64,000 nucleotides of DNA from an uncultured Psychrobacter sp. (GTDB lineage Bacteria; Pseudomonadota; Gammaproteobacteria; Pseudomonadales; Moraxellaceae): NCBI RefSeq assembly GCF_947500265.1, contig NZ_CANMRN010000003.1, positions 310,001 to 374,000 on the forward strand. The letters run 5' to 3'. Made by a program: the position numbers and the translations under genes. Shown here one piece after another: positions 20,645 to 31,551 of the stretch. The notes under the pieces were generated by a model. The model was not told the DNA's origin and ran no database searches. It saw only the letters and a program-made list of their open reading frames with translations. Every line of letters begins with the position of its first letter. Position 1 is the first letter of the stretch.

Positions 20645-21214
20645 TTAACCTAACATTGGCAACACACTCGCAGCCAAACCACCGATGAATATCTCCAGCA
20701 AATAAAATGCTAAGAAAGCAACCATTGGCGATAAGTCTAGCATACCTAAATTCGGCGTAATACGACGAAACGGGGCCAAAATAGGTTCAGCCAAATTAAT
20801 GATAATGCCGATAATCGGGTGCTCAGATCTGGTAAACACCACAATCCAGCTAACGATAATAGAACCAATCACTAAATAGCGACACATGCGTAAAAAGTCT
20901 AACAATAAGCTAGTCGTACCAGTGAAGAATAGCGGTACAGGGGCAATACCTTTATGCGTCAATGCTGCCTTTCCAGAGATATCGATTAGACGAATCAAAA
21001 ACATTAGCACGATAGCGGCAATGCTAATACGACCCTGTGCAACAGTCGGAAAAATACGCCCAAATACATCGACGATATGCGTCGCTTTATAAGCAGGTGC
21101 AATCATCGGATTGCTCGCATCCATTCCTGCAAACTGCAACATAAAACGAATAAACACCAGCATCATAGCGAATGTGGTGACCAAATCAAAAATTTGAAAT
21201 AACATGTTGTTCAT
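20645..21214 (-). CDS. YggT family membrane protein
   Basis: 189 residues with two YGGT repeats, each of two hydrophobic segments; the second contains RYLVIGSIIVSWIVVFTRSEHPIIGIIINLAEPILAPFRRITP near 111-154, the family hallmark. Function is not established; links to osmotic stress or cell division have been suggested. Downstream of proC on the same strand (119 bp), the common proC-yggT pairing. Confidence 0.9.
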   Translation of the reverse strand: MNNMLFQIFDLVTTFAMMLVFIRFMLQFAGMDASNPMIAPAYKATHIVDVFGRIFPTVAQGRISIAAIVLMFLIRLIDISGKAALTHKGIAPVPLFFTGTTSLLLDFLRMCRYLVIGSIIVSWIVVFTRSEHPIIGIIINLAEPILAPFRRITPNLGMLDLSPMVAFLAFYLLEIFIGGLAASVLPMLG

Positions 21215-21333
21215 GAAGTGCTACTCAATGTGACATTATTAACAGATTCTAGGATGACAAATGTCATTATCAGATGCTGATGATTACATAAGGTGTGTCG
21301 TCAATTATCACTCACAGCACACCTTGTCAGTGT

Positions 21334-22167
21334 TTACTTACTCATCTCTTCACTTAACGCTTGGCTACGATCATAGCAAGCTTGCATGGCTTCGCTGATT
21401 TGACGACCAATCTCATTGGCTTGCATTGACTCGACCGCTGCCTGAGTAGTACCGTTCGGTGAAGTAACTTTACGGCGTAGCTCAGCTGGTGCATCATCAC
21501 TGTTCATCGCCATTTTTGCAGCACCTAACATGGTCTGCATAGCAAGCGCTGAGGCTTGTTCTTTATCCAGCCCTAATGCAACTGCCCCATCGACCATCGA
21601 TTCGATGAAGTAAAACATATACGCTGGCGCTGAACCTGATACAGCTGTAACCGCATGCATATGCTCTTCGTCATCGACCCACATGACCAAACCTGAGGCT
21701 TCCATAACGGCCGTTGCTAGCTGTTTCTGTTCTGCTGAGATGTTATCTGTACCATAAAGGCCTGTCGCACCCATCTGAATCATAGAAGGCGTGTTTGGCA
21801 TTGCACGGACGATATTGCTATAGCCGCCCAACATGTTTGATAAAAGATCAGTCGACAAACCTGCCGCGACTGAAATGACCAATTGATTGTCTAGTACATC
21901 AGCAAAAGCACTTACCACTACTTTCATCATTTGTGGTTTGACTGCGAGTACCACTATATCTGCACCGATCACAGCAGACTTTGGATCAGCCATTGGATCA
22001 ACAGTATTTAGACCTTTGGCGGCTAATTGCTCACGTGCATCGCTGCTAGGATCGGCGACCGTGATTAGATTTGGTTTGATGCCGCAACCCACAAGCCCGC
22101 TAATGAGCGCTTGTGCCATGTTTCCGCCACCAATAAAACTGATTTTTTTATTATCTAATACCGACAT
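21334..22167 (-). CDS. proC: Pyrroline-5-carboxylate reductase
   Basis: Last step of proline synthesis: reduces pyrroline-5-carboxylate with NAD(P)H. 277 residues. N-terminal Rossmann motif ISFIGGGNMAQALISGLVGCG, IVRAMPNTPSMIQMGATGLYG near 118-138, and the signature VSGSAPAYMFYFIESMVDGAVALGLDKEQA near 173-202. TSPNGTTQAAVESM is near the C-terminus. AGGAGA precedes the start. Likely an operon with yggT. Confidence 0.96.
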   Translation of the reverse strand: MSVLDNKKISFIGGGNMAQALISGLVGCGIKPNLITVADPSSDAREQLAAKGLNTVDPMADPKSAVIGADIVVLAVKPQMMKVVVSAFADVLDNQLVISVAAGLSTDLLSNMLGGYSNIVRAMPNTPSMIQMGATGLYGTDNISAEQKQLATAVMEASGLVMWVDDEEHMHAVTAVSGSAPAYMFYFIESMVDGAVALGLDKEQASALAMQTMLGAAKMAMNSDDAPAELRRKVTSPNGTTQAAVESMQANEIGRQISEAMQACYDRSQALSEEMSK

Positions 22168-22344
22168 ACTTGTCTCCTAGTCACAAAATTCAAAGGTATT
22201 CAACTTAACATACTGATATGTAAAACGACACTCAGTTTATCATACTGCCACTATTACCGTTTGATAAATTCAAAATGTCACGCCTGACATCAACCTGATA
22301 AAAATCAATGAGTCAGCCAACGGATATTAAACTTTTGACACTTT

Positions 22345-23910
22345 TTATTTTAGACTAAGATCACTTTCAATGTACTCAGCCAATTGATTGCTTTTAACAT
22401 CGCTATCGGTCTGCTCGGAACTCAAAAGCCAACTCTCAAATGGCGATGCTAGTAGTAGAGGAATATCAGTTTTTATATCACTTCCAACTTCAGATTTTTT
22501 TATAAAAGTGATGCTGACTACCATTAAGCTGTCTCGTAGCCATAGTGGAATCCCAAGCGTTTGATACAGTTTTTTGCCTGCTTGTGGGCGCACAGCCATC
22601 TCGGTTTTTAGCCGTTGCTCACGGTCTAACGGTGCTATTTTTAACACTGCCTGCTGTGCTATTCCGTCTACACTATTTTCTAACAATCGTACCAGCGCAT
22701 TTGCTTTTACTTGCAACTGCCAAGTATAACGACCACTGCTCCGCACAGTGAGTGATGCGAGATTATGATCAGCTGAATGGTTAGATAAAGTTATTCTAGG
22801 TAGTGTTACGTCATGCTCGATCAACGGTAGCTTCAGCCAAGACAGCCACTCGCTGCTCATACGATAGAGCTGCTGACGATAGCGCCGAATGGTATAAGAT
22901 GCTTTACGACCTTGCCAAAACAGTTCTGTCTGATGATCTTGGTCATCACGTTGGCTGAGAGTTAGCACATCATCGACGAGTTGCTTAGCAGGTGGTAATG
23001 GCTCATCTTGACCGAGCCAATAGTGCAATAGTTGCTGTTGACGATACATGGGTAGCTTTTGTAACGTATCGATATTTAGCACGCGCTGTGCAGGTAAAAG
23101 TTGCAGGTCTGTATTTTCTGTCTGCTGCATATCCTGCATAGCTTGAGCATTGACTGTTTCCTGTGCATCACTTAACAGCTGCGCACTGCGCGCAATATTA
23201 TCAATGACATTAGGATTGTATGTAGCCAGTATTGGCATGATGTTGCGGCGTAGCCCACTACGTACGTTGTCGCCGCTGTCATTAGTAGGATCATCTATAT
23301 AAGGCAACTCTAAACGCTTAGCATAGGCGCTAATAGTGGCTCGTCGTATCGTGAGCCAAGGTCGCCACAGTATATTGCGCTGTACGCCCTGCGTTTGCAC
23401 TCGCCATGGCTGCATACCAGACAGACCATTGACTCCTGCTCCTTGAATCAATCGCATTAATACCGTTTCAGCTTGGTCATCAGCGTGATGCGCTAATAGT
23501 AATACATCGTCTTGGTTGATATGAGCGCGCATAACATTATAGCGTGCTTGCCGAGCGGCCTGCTCATCATGTCCATTCACTTGTGCCTGTAAAATGCGAC
23601 AAGGTATTTTTTGAGCCGCTGCCCAATTGGCAACATGCTTAGCCCAATGCCGACTATCCGATTGTAGCCCATGATCGACATGTAACAGCTGCGGCAGACA
23701 TGGTAATTTACCTTGTCGGTAGAGCTGCACACACAGCGCCGCAAGAGCTAATGAATCACGCCCACCACTACATGCCAGCCAAAGGCGACGACCATGCAGC
23801 TGATCATTATACTCAGACATACTGCTCAATAATGCGGTTGCTAGAGTCTCATCAACTGGCAAATCAGCGATTGATTTAATAGGATGTGAGATGATTGCGC
23901 TGCTGGTCAT
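22345..23910 (-). CDS. tilS: tRNA(Ile)-lysidine synthase
   Basis: Converts C34 of tRNA-Ile(CAU) to lysidine so that it reads AUA as isoleucine; essential. 521 residues. The N-type PP-loop LACSGGRDSLALAALC near 44-59, HVDHGLQSDSRHWA near 78-91, LLAHHADDQAETVLMRLIQGAGVNGLSGM near 136-164, and the domain YIDDPTNDSGDNVRSGLRRNIMP near 205-227. The C-terminal substrate-binding domain follows. Longer than E. coli TilS (432) because of a looser middle region. It is downstream of accA but separated by a terminator. Confidence 0.94.
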   Translation of the reverse strand: MTSSAIISHPIKSIADLPVDETLATALLSSMSEYNDQLHGRRLWLACSGGRDSLALAALCVQLYRQGKLPCLPQLLHVDHGLQSDSRHWAKHVANWAAAQKIPCRILQAQVNGHDEQAARQARYNVMRAHINQDDVLLLAHHADDQAETVLMRLIQGAGVNGLSGMQPWRVQTQGVQRNILWRPWLTIRRATISAYAKRLELPYIDDPTNDSGDNVRSGLRRNIMPILATYNPNVIDNIARSAQLLSDAQETVNAQAMQDMQQTENTDLQLLPAQRVLNIDTLQKLPMYRQQQLLHYWLGQDEPLPPAKQLVDDVLTLSQRDDQDHQTELFWQGRKASYTIRRYRQQLYRMSSEWLSWLKLPLIEHDVTLPRITLSNHSADHNLASLTVRSSGRYTWQLQVKANALVRLLENSVDGIAQQAVLKIAPLDREQRLKTEMAVRPQAGKKLYQTLGIPLWLRDSLMVVSITFIKKSEVGSDIKTDIPLLLASPFESWLLSSEQTDSDVKSNQLAEYIESDLSLK

Positions 23911-23958
23911 AGTCAGCCTTATTTTTCGTTATTTTAGATGCTTCATATAGTAACAGCC

Positions 23959-23997
23959 ATAAAAAAACGCGCCATTAAATGACACGTTTTTATTTTA
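23959..23997 (-). terminator. Rho-independent terminator after accA
   Basis: Minus strand: AACGTGTCATT / AATGGCGCGTT (two G-T pairs) followed by seven T. Confidence 0.8.
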
Positions 23998-24076
23998 GCA
24001 TTAAGACTCAGACTCTAATATGAAAAGCCTATTATTAATAATAGCGACTTCACAATGAAGGCGCCATAGCAACCAA

Positions 24077-24880
24077 CTAAGCAGGCAACATCACTTCTGA
24101 GTTGAAAGACTTTAGCTTTTCATAACGTAGCTCACAACGCTCTTGAGGATCCAGGTCTTTAATCTCATCAAGCTGCTCAGTAATCAATGCTTTTAGTGCA
24201 TTCATCACAGGTTGTGGCTGCACATGTGCGCCCTCGCCTTCTTCGATGACAGCGTCAATCAAACCCATTTGATAAAGGTTAATGGCGTTTAGTTTTAGCG
24301 CTTCACTAGCGTCTTGTGCTTTTTCAGCGGTTTTCCAAAGAATAGAAGCGCAACCTTCTGGCGAGATCACTGAGTAAATGCTGTTTTGTAGCATATTTAC
24401 TTTATCACCAACCCCAATTGCCAATGCGCCACCTGAGCCACCTTCACCAATGATAGTCACAATTACAGGCACTTTAAGGCTAGAAAATACAGCAATGCTT
24501 TCTGCAATCGCTTGCGCCTGTCCACGCTCTTCTGCGCCAATACCAGGATAAGCACCTTGGGTATCTACAAAGGTCATCACCGGAATGTTAAAGCGCTCGG
24601 CCATTTTGACCAAACGAATCACTTTGCGATAGCCTTCAGGGTTGGCCATACCAAAGTTATGAGCAATACGCTCACGGGTACTACGACCACGATGCTGACC
24701 AATCACCATCACAGGCTGACCATCAAAACGCGCAAGACCACCTAAAATGGCTTTGTCATCGGCAAAAGCACGGTCGCCATGCAACTCGTCAAATTCGGTA
24801 AAAAGCTGATTAACATAGTCCATAAATAATGGACGCTTGGCGTGTCGTGCAAGCTGCACACTATCCCAGACAGTGCTCAT
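24077..24880 (-). CDS. accA: Acetyl-CoA carboxylase carboxyltransferase subunit alpha
   Basis: With AccD transfers the carboxyl group from biotin to acetyl-CoA, giving malonyl-CoA for fatty-acid synthesis. 267 residues; about 50 shorter at the N-terminus than E. coli AccA, as in other Moraxellaceae. Motifs: [27 protein letters not shown] near 16-42, [21 protein letters not shown] near 107-127, and the oxyanion region [39 protein letters not shown] near 145-183. Monocistronic between ppx and tilS. Confidence 0.95.
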   Translation of the reverse strand: MSTVWDSVQLARHAKRPLFMDYVNQLFTEFDELHGDRAFADDKAILGGLARFDGQPVMVIGQHRGRSTRERIAHNFGMANPEGYRKVIRLVKMAERFNIPVMTFVDTQGAYPGIGAEERGQAQAIAESIAVFSSLKVPVIVTIIGEGGSGGALAIGVGDKVNMLQNSIYSVISPEGCASILWKTAEKAQDASEALKLNAINLYQMGLIDAVIEEGEGAHVQPQPVMNALKALITEQLDEIKDLDPQERCELRYEKLKSFNSEVMLPA

Positions 24881-25057
24881 AGACGCTTCCCTTTAATAAT
24901 TATACTTAATGTATTTATGTTTAAGAATAATATCGTTATCCGTGTTCAGATAATGAAAGTACAGTTGTAAACTCAATAGAAGCTATAGTAGCACATCTTA
25001 AATAGCATGACATTATCGACAACGCCGCTTTTGTTACGTTAATCTTTAACTCAATAC

Positions 25058-26638
25058 TTACAATGGTAACTGCTCAACCTCTGGAGTCTCAGCCTCTTGA
25101 GCTTCAATCACACTAAGCTGTACGCCCCATTTTGCGAACTGGTCAATCTCCGTACGCAAATCTGCGAGTAAGAAAGCATAATGTTCACTGCTATCCGCTA
25201 AAGTGATTTGCCAGCTGTTTTCAGCGAATACCTTTAATTCTAACTCTGGTAGCGCATAATCACTGCGGCTATGATGCGCCAGTACGGCGAGGCGTAACAG
25301 TAAACAGAGATAAACCAGCTGATCGCCACCAATCTGACAAGTCTGCTCTAGCATATCGGCTTTGAGCTTGCGGCGATGGTTAAGCATCAGCTGCGCCATG
25401 CGTTTCTGATCGACTTGCGAAAATCCTGGAATATCAGAGTATTCAAGCAAATATGCGCTATGCTTGTGATAACTACTATGACTGATTGCCAGCCCTATCT
25501 CATGCAAGAATGCAGCACGTCTGAGCAAGTCGCAATCATCATTGGACAGCGCAAGCTTATCTTTTACTTGTTCAAATAAATGACGGCTGGTTTTCACCAC
25601 TTGCTTGGCTTGCTTTTTGTCCCCTGAGTAGCGCTTGATTAATGCCAATACACTGCGGTCACGCACATCTTCACTAGCAAAACGGCCAAGCATATCGTAC
25701 ATAACGCCTTCACGTAACGCACCATCTGAATAAGTAATAGTCTCAACGCCCAGCACTTTCATCACCGCGCGCAATACTGCCACACCAGCAGGAAATACGG
25801 CTTTACGATGTTCTTTGACGCCTTCTAACTCGATATCATCGATATTGCCAATCTTAATCAGCAATTTCTCTAATTTTTTGACACCTTTATAGGTAATGCG
25901 TTCTTGCTCATCGGCCCAACCTTTTGATACTAAAACATTACGCACCGCTTTGATTGTACCGCTTGAGCCAACCACGCTACTCCAGCCTGTCTTTTGATAG
26001 CGACCATTGATGGCTAAGACTTCTTTGCGTGCACCCGAAATCGCACTATTGAAGGCTTCTTTAGTAATCAGTCCGTCAGCAAAGAATTTTTGGGTAAAGG
26101 AAACACAGCCCATCTGTAAACTTTCAGTCAATAATGGATCGAAATTTTGACCAATAATAAACTCTGTCGAACCGCCGCCAATATCCATAACCAAGCGTTT
26201 ATCACTACTCTCGTTGGTATGCGAGACGCCCAAATAAATCAATCGCGCCTCTTCGCGGCCCGCGATAATCTCAATAGGTTTTGGCAGAATTTTATTGGCA
26301 CGAGAAATAAAGTCGTTGGCGTTTTTGGCTTGACGCAACGCATTGGTCGCGACCACACGAATCCGCTCTGGCGGTACTGAATCCAAGCGCGCCACAAAGC
26401 GGCTTAAACAATCAAGACCACGCTGCTCAGCGGCTGCGCTTAGAATATTGTTTTCGTCCAGACCGGCGGCGAGCTGTACCTTTTCAGACATCGAGACTAC
26501 TTTTCGCACTTCCCCATGGTCAAGACGAGCAATAGCTAAATGGAAACTGTTGGAACCAATATCGATGGCTGCCATCATTTCATCATCGCCAATTGGCGGA
26601 TTCGTAAGGTAGTCAATAGGCATAGGACAAGTCGTCAC
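25058..26638 (-). CDS. ppx: Exopolyphosphatase / guanosine-pentaphosphate phosphatase family
   Basis: Removes terminal phosphates from polyphosphate; relatives (GppA) hydrolyse pppGpp. 526 residues. Two phosphate-binding motifs of the ASKHA fold: MAAIDIGSNSFHLAIARL near 22-39 and VMDIGGGSTEFIIG near 154-167. The C-terminal HD-like helical domain includes RRAAFLHEIGLAISHSSYHKHSAYLLEYSDIPGFS near 386-420. Length and the C-terminal domain fit Ppx better than short Ppx/GppA forms. The start could also be the second Met (MPIDYL). No ppk is adjacent. Confidence 0.88.
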   Translation of the reverse strand: MTTCPMPIDYLTNPPIGDDEMMAAIDIGSNSFHLAIARLDHGEVRKVVSMSEKVQLAAGLDENNILSAAAEQRGLDCLSRFVARLDSVPPERIRVVATNALRQAKNANDFISRANKILPKPIEIIAGREEARLIYLGVSHTNESSDKRLVMDIGGGSTEFIIGQNFDPLLTESLQMGCVSFTQKFFADGLITKEAFNSAISGARKEVLAINGRYQKTGWSSVVGSSGTIKAVRNVLVSKGWADEQERITYKGVKKLEKLLIKIGNIDDIELEGVKEHRKAVFPAGVAVLRAVMKVLGVETITYSDGALREGVMYDMLGRFASEDVRDRSVLALIKRYSGDKKQAKQVVKTSRHLFEQVKDKLALSNDDCDLLRRAAFLHEIGLAISHSSYHKHSAYLLEYSDIPGFSQVDQKRMAQLMLNHRRKLKADMLEQTCQIGGDQLVYLCLLLRLAVLAHHSRSDYALPELELKVFAENSWQITLADSSEHYAFLLADLRTEIDQFAKWGVQLSVIEAQEAETPEVEQLPL

Positions 26639-27014
26639 CGTGTTAGAGAGAGTGGATAGTTTACCAAAATCACGTGCTATATAGTTATAAAATCACATGT
26701 ATAGAAAAAAGTCATAACCACAAAAATCAGGGCAATTTTATCATTAAAGCATTTATGCCAAACACTCGCAAGCAATGCAAAACTGTAGTGGGGACATCGA
26801 AGACCACCCTATGAGCTGACAGGTATCGGCTCAGCATCTAGCGCTTGTGTTACGCATATCGGTTTGCTACATTGAAAGCTATCAATATCATGATAAAAAA
26901 CCGTTATTTACAGAATTTTTATTCGTATCACTCACTTCAAAAGCCACCAGCTAATCGGTTAAAAACCATCTGCAATTAATAGTTATCAAACCCACCAGCA
27001 AGGAAGCTAGTCAC
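26639..27014. other. Divergent intergenic region, ppx / DUF962 gene
   Basis: 376 bp that must hold two promoters. I see no ORF or significant repeat. Confidence 0.35.
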
Positions 27015-27419
27015 ATGAATCAGACCACTACAAAAGACGCTACCCAAACTACTGAGACCCCTATCAGTAGCGCTAAAAAAGACATGGTAAAAACTGAAAG
27101 TTCGCCTAAACAGGCATTTTATGATTTTTACTTAGATGAGCATCAAAACATGGCCTGTCGCCGTCTACATTTCGCAGGCAGTAGCTTTGGCTTACTTGGA
27201 CTGGCAAAGTCTGTCAAAACTGGCTCAGCCAAACCTTTGGTAAAGGGCATCGCTGCTGGATATGCCTGTGCATGGGTTGGACATTTCTTCTTTGAAAAGA
27301 ACAAACCCGCTTCTTTTAAGTTTCCATTGAAAAGCTTTGTCAGCGATTTTCGTATGTATAGCGATGTACTACGAGGTAATCTAAGCTTGAGAGATCGCAA
27401 GTTTGATAAAGCACGATAA
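27015..27419 (+). CDS. DUF962 (Mpo1-like) protein
   Basis: 134 residues. After a polar N-terminus of about 35 residues comes a DUF962 domain: FYDFYLDEHQNMACRRLHFAGSSFGLL, then GYACAWVGHFFFEKNKPASFKFPLKSFVSDFRMY. The conserved histidines of RRLHF and GHFFFEKNKPA match the Mpo1-type dioxygenase motif, an iron-dependent alpha-oxidation enzyme for 2-hydroxy fatty acids in yeast. Whether short bacterial forms have this activity is unknown to me. Lies beside fadD but convergent to it. Confidence 0.75.
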   Translation: MNQTTTKDATQTTETPISSAKKDMVKTESSPKQAFYDFYLDEHQNMACRRLHFAGSSFGLLGLAKSVKTGSAKPLVKGIAAGYACAWVGHFFFEKNKPASFKFPLKSFVSDFRMYSDVLRGNLSLRDRKFDKAR

Positions 27420-27446
27420 AGTTTAGTCGTCATATAAGTTAAATGA

Positions 27447-27487
27447 CAAAAAAACTGGGCTACTATTTTTAGCGGCCCAGTTTTTAA
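27447..27487. terminator. Bidirectional terminator between DUF962 gene and fadD
   Basis: Stem AAAACTGGGC/GCCCAGTTTT with A and T runs on both sides, between convergent genes. Confidence 0.88.
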
Positions 27488-27544
27488 TTATATTGATAGC
27501 TTCATTGATGTCAGCTAATTTCTATAAGCGAAACGACACATTTC

Positions 27545-29266
27545 TTATCGTAAGGATTTGCGTAATATTTTGCCAACAGCAGTCTTAGGTAACTCATCGA
27601 TAAACTCATAGGACTGTGGGCGCTTATAACCAGTTAAACGCTTGCTTGCAAAGTCTTTTAGCTCCTCTACGGTGAGATCCGCGTCTTTTTTGACCACAAA
27701 CGCTTTTGGCACTTCCCCGCTATGGTCATCTGCCACCCCGACTACAGCAACTTCGAGCACCTTGGGATGTTCAGTCAGCGCAGCCTCTACTTCATTGGGA
27801 TATACGTTAAATCCTGATACCAGTATCATGTCCTTTTTACGGTCGACGAGTGTCAAAAACCCCTCATCATTCATGACGCCGATATCACCTGATCTAAAGT
27901 AGCCATTTGGGGTAAAAGTATCAGCATTGTCTCGCTGCCAATAACCGCGCATGACCTGTGGCCCTTTGATACAGACCTCACCCCTTGTACCTGTTGGGCA
28001 CGTATTCCCATTCTCATCAATGATATGGATATCTGTCAAAGCCAATGGCAGTCCAACGCTGCCATTGAACTCTGTAATGCCAGACGGATTGAAAGAAATA
28101 ACAGGCGCCGTCTCAGACATTCCATAGCCTTCGCTAATAATCATACCTGTCACTTGCTGCCATTGATCAGAGACCGCTTTAATAATCGCTGTGCCACCTC
28201 CGATAGATAAGGCTAAACGACTAAAATCTAGACTAGCGAATTTTGGGTGATGCAGCATACCAATGAATAATGTATTCACTGAAGGTATAACGTGAGGTCG
28301 GTGCTGTTCAATGGTATTCACTAGACCATCGATATCACGTGGATTGGTGACCAATATATCTTCCCAGCCGCCATAAAGACCTAGCAAGCCGCAGACCGTA
28401 AACGAAAAAATATGATAAAGCGGTAAGGGATTAAGTATTTTAATCTGCTCGCTACGATTGGCTTCAATCGTTTTACCAAACATCGCGTAGCACTGGCAGA
28501 CATTGGCCATGACATTATAATGAGTAAGCATAGCGCCTTTTGGCTTGCCAGTCGTACCACCTGTATATTGCAGTAGCGCCAAATCTTCACGTTCAATCGT
28601 AACTGTTTTGAACGCTTCTGCATCATAGGCTTGCATAATATGTGCAAACATTATGTTGTGCTGTGATGATTCATTTGATGATTCGGTCGAGGCATGTGTT
28701 TGCTCATCTGTGTTCGCAGATTGTGCTGTGCCAATTTGACTGAGCAAGGCAATGTCATTATCAGCAATGCTAGGATCTATGGAACATCTGACCACCCATT
28801 TTAACTGCGCTTTGACTGTATCATCTAATTGCTCATAAGCAGTGCTCATGCCATCTAACACAATTAGACCACAGGCTTGAGCGTCAGTGAGCTGATGTGC
28901 CAATTCATATTGGGTATACATGGGATTGACATTGACCAATACCACACCTGCACGTAGGCAACCCAGCAGTACCACGGCATACTGCAGTATATTTGGCAGT
29001 TGTACCGCAATGCGGTCGCCTTTCTCAATACCTTGCGCTTGTAAAAAAGTAGCAAAACGTCGACTGGCAATATCTAGCTGCCTAAAAGTGAGCGACGCCG
29101 TACCCATACTAAAAGCTGGCAGCTCACTATGCTGTTCAATCTTTGGTTGCAGTAAGTCAATCAGATTTTGCTTACCTTCCAATACATTCAAATGATTGTC
29201 TAGGCCGTATTGGTCGTAAGTGGCTTGCCATAATGGCGCGGTATTGGTAGAAGTACTGGTACTCAT
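27545..29266 (-). CDS. fadD: Long-chain-fatty-acid-CoA ligase
   Basis: Activates long-chain fatty acids to acyl-CoA for degradation or phospholipid synthesis; peripheral inner-membrane enzyme. 573 residues. P-loop LLQYTGGTTGKPKGAMLTHYNVMANVCQ near 231-258, A-site LSIGGGTAIIK near 345 and ISEGYGMSETAPVISFNP near 366, FACS signature GYFRSGDIGVMNDEGFLTLVDRKKDMILVSGFNVYPNEVE near 456-495, and the C-terminal lysine in PKTAVGKILRKSLR. An acidic, Thr/Ser-rich insert at about 180-208 is unusual. A second AMP-forming ligase is at 2.1 kb. Confidence 0.92.
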   Translation of the reverse strand: MSTSTSTNTAPLWQATYDQYGLDNHLNVLEGKQNLIDLLQPKIEQHSELPAFSMGTASLTFRQLDIASRRFATFLQAQGIEKGDRIAVQLPNILQYAVVLLGCLRAGVVLVNVNPMYTQYELAHQLTDAQACGLIVLDGMSTAYEQLDDTVKAQLKWVVRCSIDPSIADNDIALLSQIGTAQSANTDEQTHASTESSNESSQHNIMFAHIMQAYDAEAFKTVTIEREDLALLQYTGGTTGKPKGAMLTHYNVMANVCQCYAMFGKTIEANRSEQIKILNPLPLYHIFSFTVCGLLGLYGGWEDILVTNPRDIDGLVNTIEQHRPHVIPSVNTLFIGMLHHPKFASLDFSRLALSIGGGTAIIKAVSDQWQQVTGMIISEGYGMSETAPVISFNPSGITEFNGSVGLPLALTDIHIIDENGNTCPTGTRGEVCIKGPQVMRGYWQRDNADTFTPNGYFRSGDIGVMNDEGFLTLVDRKKDMILVSGFNVYPNEVEAALTEHPKVLEVAVVGVADDHSGEVPKAFVVKKDADLTVEELKDFASKRLTGYKRPQSYEFIDELPKTAVGKILRKSLR

Positions 29267-29443
29267 TCGTTTGCATCCTTGCTTAATTATCCGGGTTTAC
29301 CTCAGAATATCATAACTTGTTGTCTGTTTTTCGGACGCGCAGGCAAGAACTGTATAAGCATCAGTCACGCTAATGTCTATACAAACAATCTTCAAAAATA
29401 CTTTATATTATTTCCAATATGATTATAAATAAGATATCGATAA

Positions 29444-29491
29444 ATAAAAAAACCAGCAGAGATCACGGGATGACCTTGCTGGTTTTTTTAA
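29444..29491 (-). terminator. Terminator downstream of hemL
   Basis: Stem AAAAAACCAGCA/TGCTGGTTTTTT with a GATCACGGGATGACC loop that itself partly pairs; lies 41 bp after the hemL stop on the minus strand. Confidence 0.88.
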
Positions 29492-29531
29492 GCTTCAACT
29501 TTTTAGTTAGCTAATAACTTACATGGCTAAA

Positions 29532-30833
29532 CTATGCTTTTGCCATTTCTGCAAATATCTCATCAGCCGCTTTGATTGACGCATCAATGTCTTCATCGCT
29601 ATGTTTGATAGACATAAAGCCTGCTTCATAAGCTGATGGTGCCAAGTAAATACCGCGATCTAGCATACCGTGGAAGAAAGTATTGAATACGTCCATATCG
29701 CACTCTGTCACGTCATCGAAGTTTTTTGGCGTTTCGGTTGCGTTATCTTTGACAAAGAACATGCCAAACATACCGCCCAACTTGTTGGTACGTAGATGGA
29801 TGCCATGTTTATCAGCTGCTGCTTGGAAACCATCCATTAGGTGATCAACTTTCGCTGCTAATTCGTCATAAAAACCCTCTGCCGTTAAGTCTTCAAACAT
29901 AGCGATACCAGCGCGCATCGCTAGTGGATTGCCTGATAACGTGCCAGCTTGATAGACGCCGCCAAGTGGCGCGATGCAAGACATGACTTCTTTTTTACCA
30001 CCGAAAGCACCAACGGGTAAGCCAGCACCGATGATTTTACCGAAACAGGTCAAGTCTGGGTCAATACCAAAATGGGCTTGTGCACCGCCAAGACCAACAC
30101 GGAAGCCCGTCATCACTTCATCAAAAATCAATACTGCGCCATTGGCTGTACATTCTGCGCGCAACGTATCATGAAACTCTTGTGTTGGGATAACCATGTT
30201 CATGTTGCCAGCGATAGGCTCTAAGATAACGCAGGCAATTTCTGCACCCCATTTCTCAAAGCAGTCCTTAATCGCTTGCGGATCATTATAAGGAATCGTA
30301 ATGGTATGCTTAGCAAAGTCTGCTGGCACGCCTTTCGACGTTGGCTCACCAATATCAAGCATGCCAGAGCCAGCTTTTACCAACAAGCTGTCTGAATGCC
30401 CATGGTAGCAACCTTCAAACTTCACGATTTTGTCACGCTGAGTATAACCACGTGCTAAGCGGATCGCGCTCATGGTCGCTTCTGTACCAGAGCTAGTCAT
30501 ACGAATCATCTCAACGCTAGGCACGATTTCACAAATCTTGTCAGCAACGGTGGTTTCAAACGGTGTTGGTGTACCAAAGCTTAGACCATCATCAGCGGCT
30601 TTTTTCACCGCATCGATGACTTTTGGGTGCGCATGACCCAAAATCATTGGGCCCCAAGAGCCGACATAATCGATATAAGCATTGTCTTCGGTATCATAAA
30701 TTTTGCTGCCATTGGCACGGTGCATAAAGATTGGCGTACCACCGACCCCTGCAAAGGCGCGAACCGGTGAGTTAACACCACCTGGGATGTGCTTACGTGC
30801 TTGTGCAAAGAGCTGTTCGTTTTTAGTACTCAT
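29532..30833 (-). CDS. hemL: Glutamate-1-semialdehyde 2,1-aminomutase
   Basis: PLP/PMP enzyme forming 5-aminolevulinate, the step after HemA. 433 residues, standard. N-terminal [22 protein letters not shown] near 13-34, [35 protein letters not shown] near 119-153, the class III signature [18 protein letters not shown] near 239-256, and the PLP lysine in [18 protein letters not shown] near 267-284. Single gene with its own terminator. Confidence 0.97.
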   Translation of the reverse strand: MSTKNEQLFAQARKHIPGGVNSPVRAFAGVGGTPIFMHRANGSKIYDTEDNAYIDYVGSWGPMILGHAHPKVIDAVKKAADDGLSFGTPTPFETTVADKICEIVPSVEMIRMTSSGTEATMSAIRLARGYTQRDKIVKFEGCYHGHSDSLLVKAGSGMLDIGEPTSKGVPADFAKHTITIPYNDPQAIKDCFEKWGAEIACVILEPIAGNMNMVIPTQEFHDTLRAECTANGAVLIFDEVMTGFRVGLGGAQAHFGIDPDLTCFGKIIGAGLPVGAFGGKKEVMSCIAPLGGVYQAGTLSGNPLAMRAGIAMFEDLTAEGFYDELAAKVDHLMDGFQAAADKHGIHLRTNKLGGMFGMFFVKDNATETPKNFDDVTECDMDVFNTFFHGMLDRGIYLAPSAYEAGFMSIKHSDEDIDASIKAADEIFAEMAKA

Positions 30834-30936
30834 AATTATTCTCTACTTATAGCGACATTTATAACGACAATGCTTTGTGATTAAACGTCTGCTTTATATT
30901 TGTTTATTATCGAATCTTTCAAGAAGTTTTTACAAT

Positions 30937-31290
30937 TTAAGCTTTTTTGACCACAGAAGACTTAAGCTTCATTGGTCCGTAGCCATCAAGTTTGCAGTCG
31001 ATATCATGACCGTCAGTAGCATCTGGCAACAGGCGAATACTTTTCGCTTTCGTCCCTACTTTAATCACGATTGAAGAGCCTTTGACTTTTAGGTCTTTAA
31101 TGACCGTCACCGCATCGCCGTCCTGTAGCTCATTGCCGACAGCATCACGAATAACTGCGTCTTGGTCTTCAGCTTGCGCTGCATCAGTCTCAGCCGCCGT
31201 CCATTCATGAGCACACATAGGACATACCAGTAACGCACCATCTTCGTACGTATATTCAGCATCACATTTAGGGCAATTTGGTAAGCTCAT
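30937..31290 (-). CDS. yjdM: YjdM/PhnA-like zinc-ribbon protein
   Basis: 117 residues. An N-terminal zinc ribbon ([28 protein letters not shown], four cysteines) is followed by a small beta-barrel PhnA domain ([33 protein letters not shown]). I start at ATG 31290 because GAGGA lies five bases upstream; an in-frame ATG six codons earlier has none. Despite the old PhnA name the family is not shown to act on phosphonates. Biological role unknown. Confidence 0.85.
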   Translation of the reverse strand: MSLPNCPKCDAEYTYEDGALLVCPMCAHEWTAAETDAAQAEDQDAVIRDAVGNELQDGDAVTVIKDLKVKGSSIVIKVGTKAKSIRLLPDATDGHDIDCKLDGYGPMKLKSSVVKKA

Positions 31291-31551
31291 TATTTCCTCG
31301 ACAGCCATCGTACATTAGGTTAATTGTAGAGCTGATATTGTACCGTAACTCACCATCTTTAACCAATTTGTACGCTTGAAAATCAAACGCTATGCCCAAT
31401 TTAACACTTAACTCATCGCTTATTGATGACGTTTTTTATGACAGGGTTTTTTGTGGTACTCTTCTTAACCTTATTTAGATTTATGTGCACAGATGCTGTC
31501 AATGACAAAAGCACCCATATAATTTTTTATCACTTCGATTTCATCTATATA
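31291..31551. other. Intergenic region between yjdM and the MITE-like element
   Basis: About 260 bp of AT-rich sequence with no gene or clear signal. Confidence 0.3.
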